DNA from: an uncultured Pseudomonadota bacterium
GTDB taxonomy: Bacteria > Desulfobacterota_B > Binatia > UBA9968
Reading direction: 5' to 3'
Assembly (NCBI GenBank): GCA_946478635.1
Contig: CAMLCX010000051.1
Coordinates: 1 to 15,777, forward strand
DNA: 15,777 bases
A program made the position numbers and the translations under genes. Below are positions 1 to 11,955 of this stretch, one piece after another. Positions within the stretch are counted from its first letter, which is position 1. Each line of letters starts with the position of its first letter. The notes beneath the pieces were generated by a model that saw only the letters and a list, made by a program, of their open reading frames with translations, was not told the DNA's origin and did no database searches.

Positions 1-1354
1 AGGCGACGATTTTTTTCTCCTTGGGATTGATGACGTGGCTCTTCTTTTGTAGTCCAGCAACCACCCGTTCGATCGCCTCGTCAAATTCCGCCATCTCGAT
101 CGAATCCTTGTCTTGACGCGCCGCCAGCAATGCCGCTTCGTTAACGATGTTGGCGAGATCGGCGCCGACAAAGCCCGGCGTTTTGGCCGCCACCACGGCG
201 AGGTCGAGATCGGCCGCGAGCTTCACTTTCTTAGCGTGCAATTGGAGGATTTTTGTCCGCCCGGCGATATCGGGACGATCCACCAGGATTTGTCGATCGA
301 ATCGGCCGGGACGGAGCAGCGCGGCGTCGAGGATCTCCGGCCGGTTGGTGGCGGCCATAATGATGACGCCTTGATTCGGATCGAAACCATCCATCTCCGC
401 CAGAAGCTGGTTGAGAGTTTGTTCGCGCTCGTCGTTGCCCGTGAGCATACTCACGCCGCGCGCTTTTCCGATGGCATCGAGCTCATCGATGAAGATAATG
501 CTCGGAGCATTTTTCGCCGCTTGGAGAAAAAGGTCTCGGACCCGAGCCGCGCCGACGCCGACAAACATCTCGACAAAGTCAGAACCTGAAAGGCTGAAGA
601 AAGGCACACCGGCCTCGCCGGCTACGGCACGGGCGAGCAGGGTTTTTCCGGTGCCCGGCGGACCGACAATCAAGACACCCTTGGGAATACGCCCCCCTAA
701 TCGTTGATACTTGGCCGGATCTTTCAAGAATCCGACCACTTCGGCAACTTCTTCTTCAGCTTCGTCGATGCCCGCCACGTCCGCAAAGGTTACTCCGGTT
801 TTTTTCTCGATATAAACCTTCGCTTTGCTCTTGCCGATCTGCATCAGACCACCGCTTGCCGAGCCCATCTTCTTGCCAAGATAGGTCCACACCAAAAAAA
901 AGAGCCCGACGGGCACCACCCAGGACAAAACGGTCGGCAGCCAATTGTTGGATACATATCCCTTAAACGGCACCTTTGCCGCTTCTAGGTCGGCCGTGAG
1001 GCCCGGGTCTTCCACTCGCACCACAGCAAAGGGTATCGATGTTTTCTCCGTCAATACGTCAGGAGAAATATTTTTTAGTTTTTCTGCGGAGTAGACTTCC
1101 TTTGCGGCGCCGCCCTTCAAGTGGCCTTCGATCGTTTCCCCACGAATGACCACCTCAGCGAGAAGCCCGTCTTTTAGCAACGATTTGAACTGGCTGTAGC
1201 TGATGACCTCGACATGGGAGCCGCCAAATAGGTTTTGCAGCAGCAGGGCGACGGAAACAGCCGCAAGCACGTAGAACGGTGACAGGCGGAATTTTTGATC
1301 GCCAGGCGGTCTATTCTTCTTTATCGCTTCATAACGCGCGCGCACACCGGCCAT
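1..1354 (-). CDS. ftsH: ATP-dependent zinc metalloprotease FtsH, partial (C-terminus beyond window)
   Basis: FtsH is an inner-membrane hexameric AAA+ protease that unfolds and degrades membrane and regulatory proteins. The visible 451 residues read without a break. A short cytoplasmic arm is followed by TM1 (about 26-43), a periplasmic domain of roughly 95 residues with the family pattern VISYSQF, TM2 (about 138-158), and then the AAA module. This has Walker A GPPGTGKT (231-238), Walker B IIFIDE with D290/E291, and the second region of homology with [18 protein letters not shown] (arginine fingers near 345-353). Translation stops at the window edge at KKIVA plus the first base of the next codon, immediately before where the HEXGH zinc site is expected, so the protease domain is not seen. 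I chose ATG 1354, which has GGTGG 8 nt upstream. ATG 1369 and ATG 1471 (with AGGTG just upstream) are in-frame alternatives; the extra 39 residues from 1471 do not look protein-like. Confidence 0.95.
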   Translation of the reverse strand, partial: MAGVRARYEAIKKNRPPGDQKFRLSPFYVLAAVSVALLLQNLFGGSHVEVISYSQFKSLLKDGLLAEVVIRGETIEGHLKGGAAKEVYSAEKLKNISPDVLTEKTSIPFAVVRVEDPGLTADLEAAKVPFKGYVSNNWLPTVLSWVVPVGLFFLVWTYLGKKMGSASGGLMQIGKSKAKVYIEKKTGVTFADVAGIDEAEEEVAEVVGFLKDPAKYQRLGGRIPKGVLIVGPPGTGKTLLARAVAGEAGVPFFSLSGSDFVEMFVGVGAARVRDLFLQAAKNAPSIIFIDELDAIGKARGVSMLTGNDEREQTLNQLLAEMDGFDPNQGVIIMAATNRPEILDAALLRPGRFDRQILVDRPDIAGRTKILQLHAKKVKLAADLDLAVVAAKTPGFVGADLANIVNEAALLAARQDKDSIEMAEFDEAIERVVAGLQKKSHVINPKEKKIVA

Positions 1355-1647
1355 GAATGCCGCCACCATGTTTTGCGGCGGTCCGGCATCATGCGGCGCT
1401 TCAGCGAAATATCGGTGCAATGGAAGCAAAAATCTGCAGCTTACGAAACTTGGAATTGAGGACAATTTCATGATCACCTGGGCTTTTTATCGGGAGCATT
1501 TTCGGTCATGGCGGAATCCGGACGCTTGCCGCGGCTCGGTCGATGGAAATTCGCTGCGCCGTTTGGTTCAACTAAGGGCGCTCTACAAACCCTTGGAAAA
1601 GCGACGTCGCGGAACGGCCTCTTTTGCGGATCATTGGGAGTTGCCCA
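1355..1647. other. Intergenic region upstream of ftsH, no gene seen
   Basis: This stretch separates ftsH from the repeat element. It carries short open frames on both strands, but none shows a ribosome binding site with protein-like composition. It presumably contains the ftsH promoter and leader, yet I could not pick a convincing sigma-70 or heat-shock promoter by eye. In-frame upstream ATG 1471 could extend ftsH into it. Confidence 0.5.
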
Positions 1648-1662
1648 GCAGGTTGCTTAAAA
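1648..1662 (+). repeat. Extra copy of the repeat terminus
   Basis: GCAGGTTGCTTAAAA matches the left terminus of the adjacent element at 12 of 15 positions and the reverse complement of the right terminus at 13 of 15. It lies 9 nt outside the left end. It may be the remnant of an older copy or the true outer boundary of the element. Confidence 0.35.
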
Positions 1663-1671
1663 CCCCAGATT

Positions 1672-1819
1672 GCAGGCTGTTCAAAAAGATCTCCACAGGC
1701 GAGACGCGCGAAAAATAGATCCTTCGTTTTGCTCAGGACAGACTCGCGCAGGCGTACTCAGCCTGGACATTGAAGTGTATTGAGCCAGCGAAGCCTTTGG
1801 GTCATTTTCAGCAGCCTGC
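1672..1819. repeat. Palindromic MITE-like dispersed repeat with terminal inverted repeats
   Basis: The left end GCAGGCTGTTCAAAA (1672-1686) and the reverse complement of the right end, GCAGGCTGCTGAAAA (1805-1819), match at 13 of 15 positions. The element is 148 bp and encodes nothing. A further related end, GCAGGTTGCTTAAAA, lies just outside at 1648-1662 in direct orientation, suggesting a nested or re-inserted copy. The inside holds a segment (about 1719-1742) resembling the CCTTCG...GCTCAGGACAG motif that I recall as a dispersed intergenic repeat in deltaproteobacteria-like genomes. The inverted ends are seen in the sequence; membership of a genome-wide family is from memory and was not searched. 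Confidence 0.6.
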
Positions 1820-2019
1820 TAGTTCTGCCTATCCGGCGACCGTAAACGCGCTTGCCCAGTTCTTCGTTGCCAATCACGCGATTCTTCTCGATTGGATAGC
1901 CCTTGGGCCAATGGGATGGTTTCTTCATCTCGCATCGCCCCTACCGGATTACTTTCACGGTCACTTCTGCCTCGGTGCGGGGGTCGACGACCCTCAGCGC
2001 GGCGATTGTCAGTAGTCAT
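1819..2019 (-). pseudogene. Possible decayed small gene with strong ribosome binding site
   Basis: ATG 2019 is preceded by GGAGG at a 6-nt spacing, the best ribosome binding site in this gap. Its frame gives 66 arginine-rich, low-complexity-like residues ending at TAG 1821-1819, which is the end of the repeat element. A different frame looks more like protein: ALRVVDPRTEAEVTVKVIR, a TAG stop, then from ATG 1928 MKKPSHWPKGYPIEKNRV and on to VIGNEELGKRVYGRR, after which it runs into the repeat. One frameshift after the third codon would join the start to this frame. I read this as a small gene damaged by a frameshift and truncated by the repeat, but a real 66-residue protein or pure chance remain possible. 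I do not recognise a family. Confidence 0.25.
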
Positions 2020-2069
2020 GGGGTACCTCCGTCTAACCTCCACTAGCCTGAGCCTAATCGCCAAGGGTG

Positions 2070-2089
2070 TCTGTCTAATATTGGACAGA
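2070..2089. promoter_or_regulatory. 20-bp near-perfect palindrome, possible operator
   Basis: TCTGTCTAATATTGGACAGA is self-complementary except for one pair (T2076 with G2083). It has 6-bp TCTGTC/GACAGA arms around an AATATT centre, and it lies about 50 nt upstream of the small minus-strand ORF starting at 2019. The form is that of a dimeric repressor site. Its regulator is unknown, and a small hairpin in RNA is an alternative. Confidence 0.35.
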
Positions 2090-2234
2090 TCTGGGAAAAA
2101 AACAATCGCGGCAGCCAGGACGGCTCTGCGGAGCAATTTGGCAGAGCGGGGTCAGTCAGTGTCAGTGGCGGCGATCGAAGGAGCAGAATTGAACAAACAC
2201 TGTTGTACTTTAGCAAAGATAGAGAGTTTACAAA

Positions 2235-3215
2235 TTAGGATTTCGCTCCCGGCTCGTTGGCCAGCGCTTTCAGCGCCGCCTTGAAAAATCGATCGTCGAT
2301 AAATTGTTCGGGTTTGAAATTGGGTTTTTCCTTGAGCAGCACGAACTCCAGTTCGGCGCGCTTGTAGAGACCCTCGGGACTGAGCGCGGGAACGTAGGCG
2401 TCGCGCATAAGATCGTAGAGCGACGCGGCGACGTCGCGTTCATTCAACCGGCCGTTCTTCATGATGATGTCGATGCTGCCCTCGCGGTTGGCGCGAATCC
2501 AGTAAAGCGCCTTCATCACCGCTCTTACCATTCGCTCGGTCATATCCGGTTCCGATTGAATGTGCTTGGCCATCGCCTGAAGCGCGCTGAACGGCACGTT
2601 CTTGAACTCATCGCCGAGATAAATCAATCGCTTCATGCCGGCCTTGAGAAGCGGCCGGTCGGTCGGCGGCGCCATCAGCGCCGCCGAAGCGCGCCCCTGC
2701 AGCAATGCGATCGCCTTGCCTTCGTTGTCGGGAATATTGAGGTACTCGGCAGCCTTGTCATTAAAGCCATGCTTGGCGAACAGCGCCTGCAAGACGCTAT
2801 AGGTCGAGCCGCCGAAGGTGACGGCGATCTTGGTGCCTTTCAAATCCTCCAGCCGCTTGATCTCCGGGCGCACGACCAAGCCAAAGGGAATCTGATTGAA
2901 TATCTGCAAGAGCACGCGAACCGGTTCGCCGCGAAACATCGCCTGCATGGACGGGCCAAAGGCCGAGGAGTAATGCACGCTGCCCGACATCAAAGCCTGC
3001 ACGTTCATCGCGTTGCCGCGCAGCACGACGATGCTGACGTTGGTCAGGCCCATCTCGTCGTAGAACTTTTTTTCCTTGGCGACGATGTAGGCGAGATGCT
3101 GCACGTTGCCGGGACCGGGGAGCGATATGTAGACGGGCTTGCTGATTTGCGCGCCAAGCGGGACCGGAAGAAAAAAGAGCATCAGCAGGAGAACAGCGCA
3201 TGGCAATCTCTTCAT
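2235..3215 (-). CDS. NMT1/THI5-like (SsuA-type) ABC transporter substrate-binding protein
   Basis: This is a periplasmic solute-binding protein of 326 residues. It begins with a signal peptide (MKRLPC, then a hydrophobic stretch of leucines and phenylalanines, probable cleavage after LGA at about 22). The mature protein has the features of the NMT1/SsuA fold: VYISLPGPGNVQHLAYIVAKEKKFY near the start, the NVQALMSGSVHYSS segment, and the hinge phrase RLEDLKGTKIAVTFGG, followed by a C-terminal lobe with helices. I chose ATG 3215 because GGGAGAA lies upstream at proper spacing; the frame continues to 3245 without a better start. Family members bind small organic ligands such as sulfonates, nitriles, aromatic acids or thiamine precursors; the ligand here cannot be read from sequence. 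It follows the Dpp-type permeases by 124 nt but belongs to a different transporter class, and no SsuB/SsuC partner is in the window, so it is an orphan here. Confidence 0.8.
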   Translation of the reverse strand: MKRLPCAVLLLMLFFLPVPLGAQISKPVYISLPGPGNVQHLAYIVAKEKKFYDEMGLTNVSIVVLRGNAMNVQALMSGSVHYSSAFGPSMQAMFRGEPVRVLLQIFNQIPFGLVVRPEIKRLEDLKGTKIAVTFGGSTYSVLQALFAKHGFNDKAAEYLNIPDNEGKAIALLQGRASAALMAPPTDRPLLKAGMKRLIYLGDEFKNVPFSALQAMAKHIQSEPDMTERMVRAVMKALYWIRANREGSIDIIMKNGRLNERDVAASLYDLMRDAYVPALSPEGLYKRAELEFVLLKEKPNFKPEQFIDDRFFKAALKALANEPGAKS

Positions 3216-3251
3216 AAAGTGTTCTCCCTCACTTCTTTCAACCATCGTTTA

Positions 3252-3282
3252 CCCTCGCCCCCGTCTCGGGGTAGGGTGAGGG
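3252..3282. repeat. GC-rich imperfect hairpin, dispersed-repeat type
   Basis: Between the permease and the NMT1-like gene, CCCCG (3259-3263) and CGGGG (3267-3271) form a 5-bp stem with loop TCT. Outer CCCTC and GAGGG arms extend the symmetry. It resembles the common intergenic repeat of the form CCCTCACCC...GGGCGAGGG seen in many environmental genomes (from memory). It has no T-tract and is not a typical intrinsic terminator, but it could stabilise the upstream mRNA end or lower read-through into the NMT1-like gene. Confidence 0.45.
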
Positions 3283-3339
3283 GGCGAATTTAATGGAGCA
3301 GCAAGACCGCGTGAAAACCGATTAGCAGAAAGAAACGCG

Positions 3340-4404
3340 CTAGCGCAAGCCTCGCAAACGCGGGTCGAGCACTTCGCGCAGACCTTCGCCGACGAGATAA
3401 TAGGCGAGCACGGTGATGAAGATGGCGAAGCCGGGAAAGACAGCGAGCCACCATGCAAACGTGGTGGTGCTCGCTTCGTGGAGGATGGAACCCCAGGTCA
3501 CCAATTCTGCGGGAACGCCGATGCCGAGAAAACTCAAACTCGATTCGACGAGAATCGCGCCGGCGATGCCGAGAACCACCGAAACGATCACAGGAGCCAA
3601 AGCGTTGGGCAAAATATGCCGGAACATCACTTTGCGGTCGATCACCCCGAGTGCGATCGCCGCGGTGACGTAATCCTGATTTCTGATCCGCAGAAATTCA
3701 TTGCGCGTGAAACGCGCCATGCCGACCCAACTGGTCATGCCGATGATGGCCATCGTCAAAAAAATGCTGGGCGGCAGCAGGGCCGCCACGGTGATCAACA
3801 GGAAGAAAGTCGGAATCGATAGCATCAGTTCGAACAGCCGGGATATCGCGAGATCGACCCACGAGCCGAAATATCCGGCGATGGCGCCGAGCACCACGCC
3901 GATCGCCACGGCGATCCCGACCGCGACGAAACCAATGGAAAGCGATATGCGCGAGCCATGGATCATTCCCGCCATGACGTCGCGCCCGAGCTTATCCGTG
4001 CCGAACCAATGCTTGGCTGACGGCGGCTCCAGGGGTTCGAGGAGACTGATGTTGCTCGGCCGATAGGGAATCGGTGGAAAGATTTGCCTGGCGCCTTCGA
4101 GTTTTTTGTAGTCGACGTTCAGCAGCTCGGGCGGCCATTGGCCGAGTCTCACATCGACGAGGTAGCTGCGAAAAATCGGAAAGTAGGTTTTGCCGCCGTA
4201 CTGAAGATAGTAGGGCTTGTCGTTGGCGAGGAAATCAGCGAACAACGCCATAAAGGCGAGAAAACAAACGACGTAGAAACCGGTGAGCGCAATGTGGTTT
4301 CGCCTAAAACGTTTCCACACATCGGCCCACAACCCCTCCGACGTTCCGGCGTCGGCCGACACCGCCTCCTCAGCCGCACCAAGGCTCAATCGCAACGTGC
4401 TCAT
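3340..4404 (-). CDS. Dpp/Opp-type ABC transporter permease (DppC/OppC/YejE-like)
   Basis: This is an inner-membrane permease subunit for oligopeptides or related solutes, 354 residues long. It has an N-terminal cytoplasmic arm, TM1 (about 38-60), a long extracytoplasmic segment (61-130, including GGKTYFPIF and IFPPIPYRPSNISL) and the conserved HWFGTDKLGRDVMAGMIHGSR. The transport domain follows, with five further hydrophobic segments and the cytoplasmic EAA loop at about 248-268 (AAIALGVIDRKVMFRHILPN), which docks the ATPase. It ends in the family signature LREVLDPRLRG. The extended periplasmic segment is typical of YejE/microcin-C-type OppC proteins and absent from short DppC. Start ATG 4404 overlaps the upstream permease stop as ATGA, so the two are probably translationally coupled. 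Substrate is unknown. Confidence 0.9.
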   Translation of the reverse strand: MSTLRLSLGAAEEAVSADAGTSEGLWADVWKRFRRNHIALTGFYVVCFLAFMALFADFLANDKPYYLQYGGKTYFPIFRSYLVDVRLGQWPPELLNVDYKKLEGARQIFPPIPYRPSNISLLEPLEPPSAKHWFGTDKLGRDVMAGMIHGSRISLSIGFVAVGIAVAIGVVLGAIAGYFGSWVDLAISRLFELMLSIPTFFLLITVAALLPPSIFLTMAIIGMTSWVGMARFTRNEFLRIRNQDYVTAAIALGVIDRKVMFRHILPNALAPVIVSVVLGIAGAILVESSLSFLGIGVPAELVTWGSILHEASTTTFAWWLAVFPGFAIFITVLAYYLVGEGLREVLDPRLRGLR

Positions 4405-5432
4405 TGCTGCCGCCGGCCAAAGACGATGCGCGGATCCACCACGGCCAGAAGCAGATCGGAGATCAAGATGCCGATCAAAGTAAGCACCGCGCTTACCGTG
4501 AATAGCGCGAGCACGGTCGGGTAGTCGCGCGCTAGAACGGATTCGAAACCCAACTGTCCTAGCCCTGGGATGGAAAATATCGTCTCGATAATGACGCTGC
4601 CGCCGATAAGCCCGGGCAGGATGGAGGCCAAAATCGTGACTTGGGGAATCAGCGAATTGCGCAGCACATGCTTGAAAATCACAATCCGTTCTTGTAGTCC
4701 CTTGGCGCGCGCGACCTGGACATAGTCCTGGCCGAGCACGTCCAGCATGCTCGATCGCATATAGCGCGACAAGCCGGCAAAACCGTCATAGGAAAGCAGC
4801 ACCACCGGCAGGAATATATGCCAGGCATGGTCTTTCCATTTCTGCCACAGCGGCCAGCTATCCGAATAATCCAGGGACTCGAGGCCGCCGGGAGGAAAAA
4901 GATAATAAAAGTCCCCGCCGCAAATAAATACGATCGCCATGGTTGCCGCCCATACCAGAGGGACGGCGAAAAGGACGAATGCCATCAACGTCGTCAACTT
5001 GTCTCCCAGCGAATTCGGATGAGTCGCGGAATAAATACCCAGCGGAATCGCCACCAAATAAACCACCAGCAACGACCAGAAATTTAGTTTGACCGTCACC
5101 GGCACGCGCTCGGTGATTTTGCCCCAGACCGACTGGCTGTCCTTGAATGATTCGCCGAAGCTTAGCGTAAGAAGGTTTTTCATCCAAACCAGATACTGCA
5201 CATGCAACGGCTTATCGAGGCCATATTGCGCGCGCCACTGCGCCATCGCCTCATCGACGGCGCCGCGCTTTTCCGTCGAGATGCCGCCGCCGGCGGCGGC
5301 GCCCAAACCGCCCGCCGCGCGCAGCTCCGCCGGATCGCCGGGCGCGAGGCGCATGATCAGAAATCCAATCAGAGTGATGCCGATGAATGTCGGAATCATC
5401 AGTAATAGGCGTTGTATTAAATAGCCGGTCAT
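4401..5432 (-). CDS. Dpp/Opp-type ABC transporter permease (DppB/OppB/YejB-like)
   Basis: This is the second permease subunit of the same importer, 343 residues. The N-terminus MTGYLIQRLLLMIPTFIGIT and MRLAPGDPAE is the standard DppB opening. A glycine/alanine-rich insert at about 40-52 and a loop region follow, with YGLDKPLHVQYLVWMKNLL, FGESF, and the transport core with the EAA loop at about 238-261 (QVARAKGLQERIVIFKHVLRN). The end VVDPRIVFGRR is the usual C-terminal signature. The frame is open back to 5498, but ATG 5432 matches the family start and lies 11 nt after the binding-protein stop. No strong Shine-Dalgarno precedes it, which fits coupling to the upstream gene. An insert near 170-200 with GGDFYYLFPPGG is seen in YejB-like members. 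Paired with the downstream permease by an ATGA overlap. Confidence 0.9.
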   Translation of the reverse strand: MTGYLIQRLLLMIPTFIGITLIGFLIMRLAPGDPAELRAAGGLGAAAGGGISTEKRGAVDEAMAQWRAQYGLDKPLHVQYLVWMKNLLTLSFGESFKDSQSVWGKITERVPVTVKLNFWSLLVVYLVAIPLGIYSATHPNSLGDKLTTLMAFVLFAVPLVWAATMAIVFICGGDFYYLFPPGGLESLDYSDSWPLWQKWKDHAWHIFLPVVLLSYDGFAGLSRYMRSSMLDVLGQDYVQVARAKGLQERIVIFKHVLRNSLIPQVTILASILPGLIGGSVIIETIFSIPGLGQLGFESVLARDYPTVLALFTVSAVLTLIGILISDLLLAVVDPRIVFGRRQQ

Positions 5433-5443
5433 CGTTTCGTTCG

Positions 5444-7219
5444 CTACTGAGGACTCATCGTATTTGCGTACTTTTGGATTCGCCCAGGAACCCACCAATC
5501 AATCGGCCGCAGGCCGTCGGGAAACACTTCCACGCCCTGAAAGCGTCGGTGCAGCGCCGACACGGTCTTGCGCACGTGCAGAAAAGTGTACGGCTGTTCG
5601 TCGTGCAAGATTTCTTGAAATTCCTTGTAGAGCGCGATCCGCTTTTTTGGGTCGAACTCGCGGCGATACTGTTCGAGTATCTGGTCCACGCGCGCGTTCT
5701 TGTAACTGATCGCGTTGGAGCCCTTGTTGGCCGCCTGCGACGAATGCCAGACTTGATACGCGTCGGGCTCGGTTGTCGACATTGACCAGCCCAAGACCAC
5801 TGCGTCGAAATTATGATTTTTGACGTCGTTTAAAAATATTGTCCAGTCAAGCTCGCGCACGCTCGCGGCAATGCCATGTTTCTTGAGCTCGTCCACCAGC
5901 ACCAGCGCCACGCTTTTGCGCACCGCGTTGCCGGAGTTGATCTTGGTTTCGAATCGAAAAGGAATTCTCTTGCCGTCGATCACTTTGTCGAGAATGCCGT
6001 CGCCGTCGGTGTCTTTCCAACCGGCCTCGGCGAGGAGATCCAGGGCCTTTTTCGGGTCGAACGGATAGCTCACCAGGTCTTTGTCATACTCGGACCGAAA
6101 AAGATAAATGTGGCTGTCGACCACTTCGCCAAGCCCGAACAAGACGCTTTTGACGATCTGCTTTCGATCGGTCAAATAGGTCATGGCCTGCCGTACTCGT
6201 TTGTCGCGAAAGATCGGATGATCATTATTCCAACCGATATAGGTGTAAGTCGGCGCGTAGTATTCGTATTTTTTGAAGTCGCGGTTGAATCTCTCGCTGT
6301 TGGTGCCGCGCACCACCTGAACTGGCTGCAAGGCTTCGATATAGTCGAGGCTGCCGCTCTTCAGTTGCGTCAACGCGGCGTCCATATTATTGACGATGCG
6401 AAATTTCAGCCGATCAATACGCGCCTGATCGATCCCTGGCTTATCGATTCCCCAGTACTTGGGATCGCGCACCAGCTCAATTTCACGGCCGGTTTTCCAG
6501 CTGCTGAATTTGTATGGTCCGGAGCCGAGCGGATTGCGATTGTAATCGCGGTTGAACTGGTCGCCAAATTTCTTAATCTCGCCCGGCAGCTTCGCCGGAT
6601 CCTGTGTCAGCTCGCGCACGGTCACGCGCTGCAAGAGGTTCTCCGGATCGTAGTAGTGTCGCGCCAGCACAGTGATGCCGCCCAGCACGCTTTCGTTGAG
6701 AAAGTAGGGCTCCTTGATGGTGAAGCGAATCGTGTATGGGTCGACAAGCTCGGCGTCAACGACAGAGTTGAAATACACCCGAAGAAAAGGCGCGTTAACG
6801 AACGGGCACTTGATCGCCTTGACGCTGAACAGCACGTCTTCCCCGGTCAGAGGTCGGCCGTCCTGAAAGTGCGCATCCTCGCGAATCTTGAAAGTGTAGG
6901 CGAGCTTGTTTTGTGAAATCTCCGGCCGGGCTTCCGCGATGAGCGGCTTTAACTCGAGCGTGCGTGGGTCGCGGCCTAGCAGACTCTCGAAAATAAATCC
7001 GTTGACTTCGCTCGATGAGGCGTCGTTGCTGGTTAATGGATTGAGCTGTTCGGGATCGCTGAGACTGTGGATGACCAGCCAGTCGCCGGTTACCGGCTTG
7101 CCGGCGTCTTTTGTGACGCTTGCCGGAGCCGAATTGCCGCCTTTGACCTCTTCGCCGCGATCGCCGCAACCGACCAGCAGCAGAAGCGCAAGGGCCCATC
7201 GCGAAGCACGAACCGCCAT
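5444..7219 (-). CDS. Extracellular peptide-binding lipoprotein (SBP family 5, DppA/OppA-like)
   Basis: The 591-residue protein has a type II signal peptide with lipobox LVGC (15-18), so it should be a lipid-anchored periplasmic solute-binding protein. Family 5 marks are clear: IHSLSDPEQLNPLTSND and the ESLLGRDP stretch, AYTFKIREDAHFQDGRPLTGEDVLFSVK, GSGPYKF with a following WKTGREIELVRDPKYWG, DKRVRQAMTYLTDRKQIV, and a late EFQEILHDEQPYTFLH segment. A DTDGDGILDKV motif in the C-terminal lobe looks like a calcium-type loop often seen in this family. I chose ATG 7219, 2 nt after the upstream stop, since GGTTGG sits 9 nt before it. TTG 7225, overlapping that stop as TTGA, is the alternative. It lies directly before both permeases and so supplies their ligand, probably peptides or a related solute. 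Confidence 0.9.
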   Translation of the reverse strand: MAVRASRWALALLLLVGCGDRGEEVKGGNSAPASVTKDAGKPVTGDWLVIHSLSDPEQLNPLTSNDASSSEVNGFIFESLLGRDPRTLELKPLIAEARPEISQNKLAYTFKIREDAHFQDGRPLTGEDVLFSVKAIKCPFVNAPFLRVYFNSVVDAELVDPYTIRFTIKEPYFLNESVLGGITVLARHYYDPENLLQRVTVRELTQDPAKLPGEIKKFGDQFNRDYNRNPLGSGPYKFSSWKTGREIELVRDPKYWGIDKPGIDQARIDRLKFRIVNNMDAALTQLKSGSLDYIEALQPVQVVRGTNSERFNRDFKKYEYYAPTYTYIGWNNDHPIFRDKRVRQAMTYLTDRKQIVKSVLFGLGEVVDSHIYLFRSEYDKDLVSYPFDPKKALDLLAEAGWKDTDGDGILDKVIDGKRIPFRFETKINSGNAVRKSVALVLVDELKKHGIAASVRELDWTIFLNDVKNHNFDAVVLGWSMSTTEPDAYQVWHSSQAANKGSNAISYKNARVDQILEQYRREFDPKKRIALYKEFQEILHDEQPYTFLHVRKTVSALHRRFQGVEVFPDGLRPIDWWVPGRIQKYANTMSPQ

Positions 7220-7221
7220 GC

Positions 7222-8039
7222 TCAATTACCAACCGCTTCGATCGGTACTTCTTTGGCGTGCGCGGGAATTTGCTGGGTGAAAAGCTCGGGCGGAATGGAC
7301 CCGTTGAATTCCGGTTCTTTGTAGCGGATCGAGAGCTTTTTTTTCTGCAGCGGCGCTTCTGACATAACCGTTTGAGGAAATAATCCGCTTGAAGTGGCAA
7401 CGTAATCATTGAACTGGGCGCTCAACTCGACTTGGCCGTTATCGTTGAACCGCTCCCATCGGGTCGGCACCGGCTCGGGGGAGTCAAATGTCAGCACATC
7501 TCGCTTGCGACCGTTCGAGGAAAAAATTAGCGTGTTTCCCTCCTGCTTCCCCGATGCATTTGCGTCGATGGGCGGCAAGCCCAGCAGCAACAGGGTGACC
7601 TCTCGAAGGTCCAGCGAAATCTGCGTGTAGCGCCGGAGATTTTCTTTCGCCGGCTGGGCGCGAACAAAAACACCTTCGCGCGGGTGATAGCCGAGCATTT
7701 CTTTGTCGTTAGCGGTGAAGATCAAGATCGCGCCGAGAAATGTCAGAGTCTCCAAGCGCACACTGTCGGGCCGCTGCACGATGACCGCTTCCTGGAAGCC
7801 GTGCTTGCCTTCCGGCCCGGCGTAGTCGACCTGGGCCAGCGCGCGCAGCGAGCGAAATTTCTCGGCGCGCTGTTTCAGCGACGCGGTGAGTTTGTCCGGC
7901 TCCCATTGCGGCACCGGGAGCTTCGGCGCGGCCGGCGGCGCCACCGTTGTGCAAGCACCCAATCCGAACAGGAAGACTGCGAGGGAAAAATGGACAAACG
8001 AGCGAAGCAAAGCGCCGGGGGAGCTACGCAGGGACCGAA

Positions 8040-8043
<4 letters not shown>
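7222..8043 (-). CDS. LolB-like/DUF4292-type outer-membrane lipoprotein
   Basis: This 273-residue protein starts with a lipoprotein signal whose lipobox is LGAC (C31). The mature part opens with a proline-rich linker, then a helix (KLTASLKQRAEKFRSLRALAQVDY) and a beta-rich series (FQEAVIVQRPDSVRLETLTFLGAILIFTANDKEMLGYHPREGVF). This resembles the LolA/LolB-type half-barrel and the DUF4292 family that I recall from deltaproteobacterial genomes beside TPR genes. Its likely role is in envelope lipoprotein or lipid handling, but this is inference. The start is TTG 8043, decided by GGAGAG six nt upstream and by the overlap TTGA with the TPR stop; no ATG fits. Sequence after C31 has no DxxC retention signal that I can read with certainty. 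Its stop overlaps or abuts the peptide-binding gene. Confidence 0.7.

Positions 8044-11955
<3,912 letters not shown>

Noticed and set aside
1353..1718. A 121-residue plus-strand open frame in the ftsH upstream gap
   Set aside because: It begins inside the ftsH start region, has no ribosome binding site, and its last residues come from the repeat element.
2020..2069. A possible sigma-54 promoter with TTGGC upstream of the small ORF
   Set aside because: The GG and GC elements do not have the required 10-nt spacing.
2304..3293. A 329-residue plus-strand open frame
   Set aside because: It lies fully opposite the NMT1-like binding protein, has no ribosome binding site and a histidine/arginine-rich composition typical of antisense frames in GC-rich genes.
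5876..6916. A 346-residue plus-strand open frame
   Set aside because: It is antisense to the clear family-5 binding protein and shows no domain or start signal.
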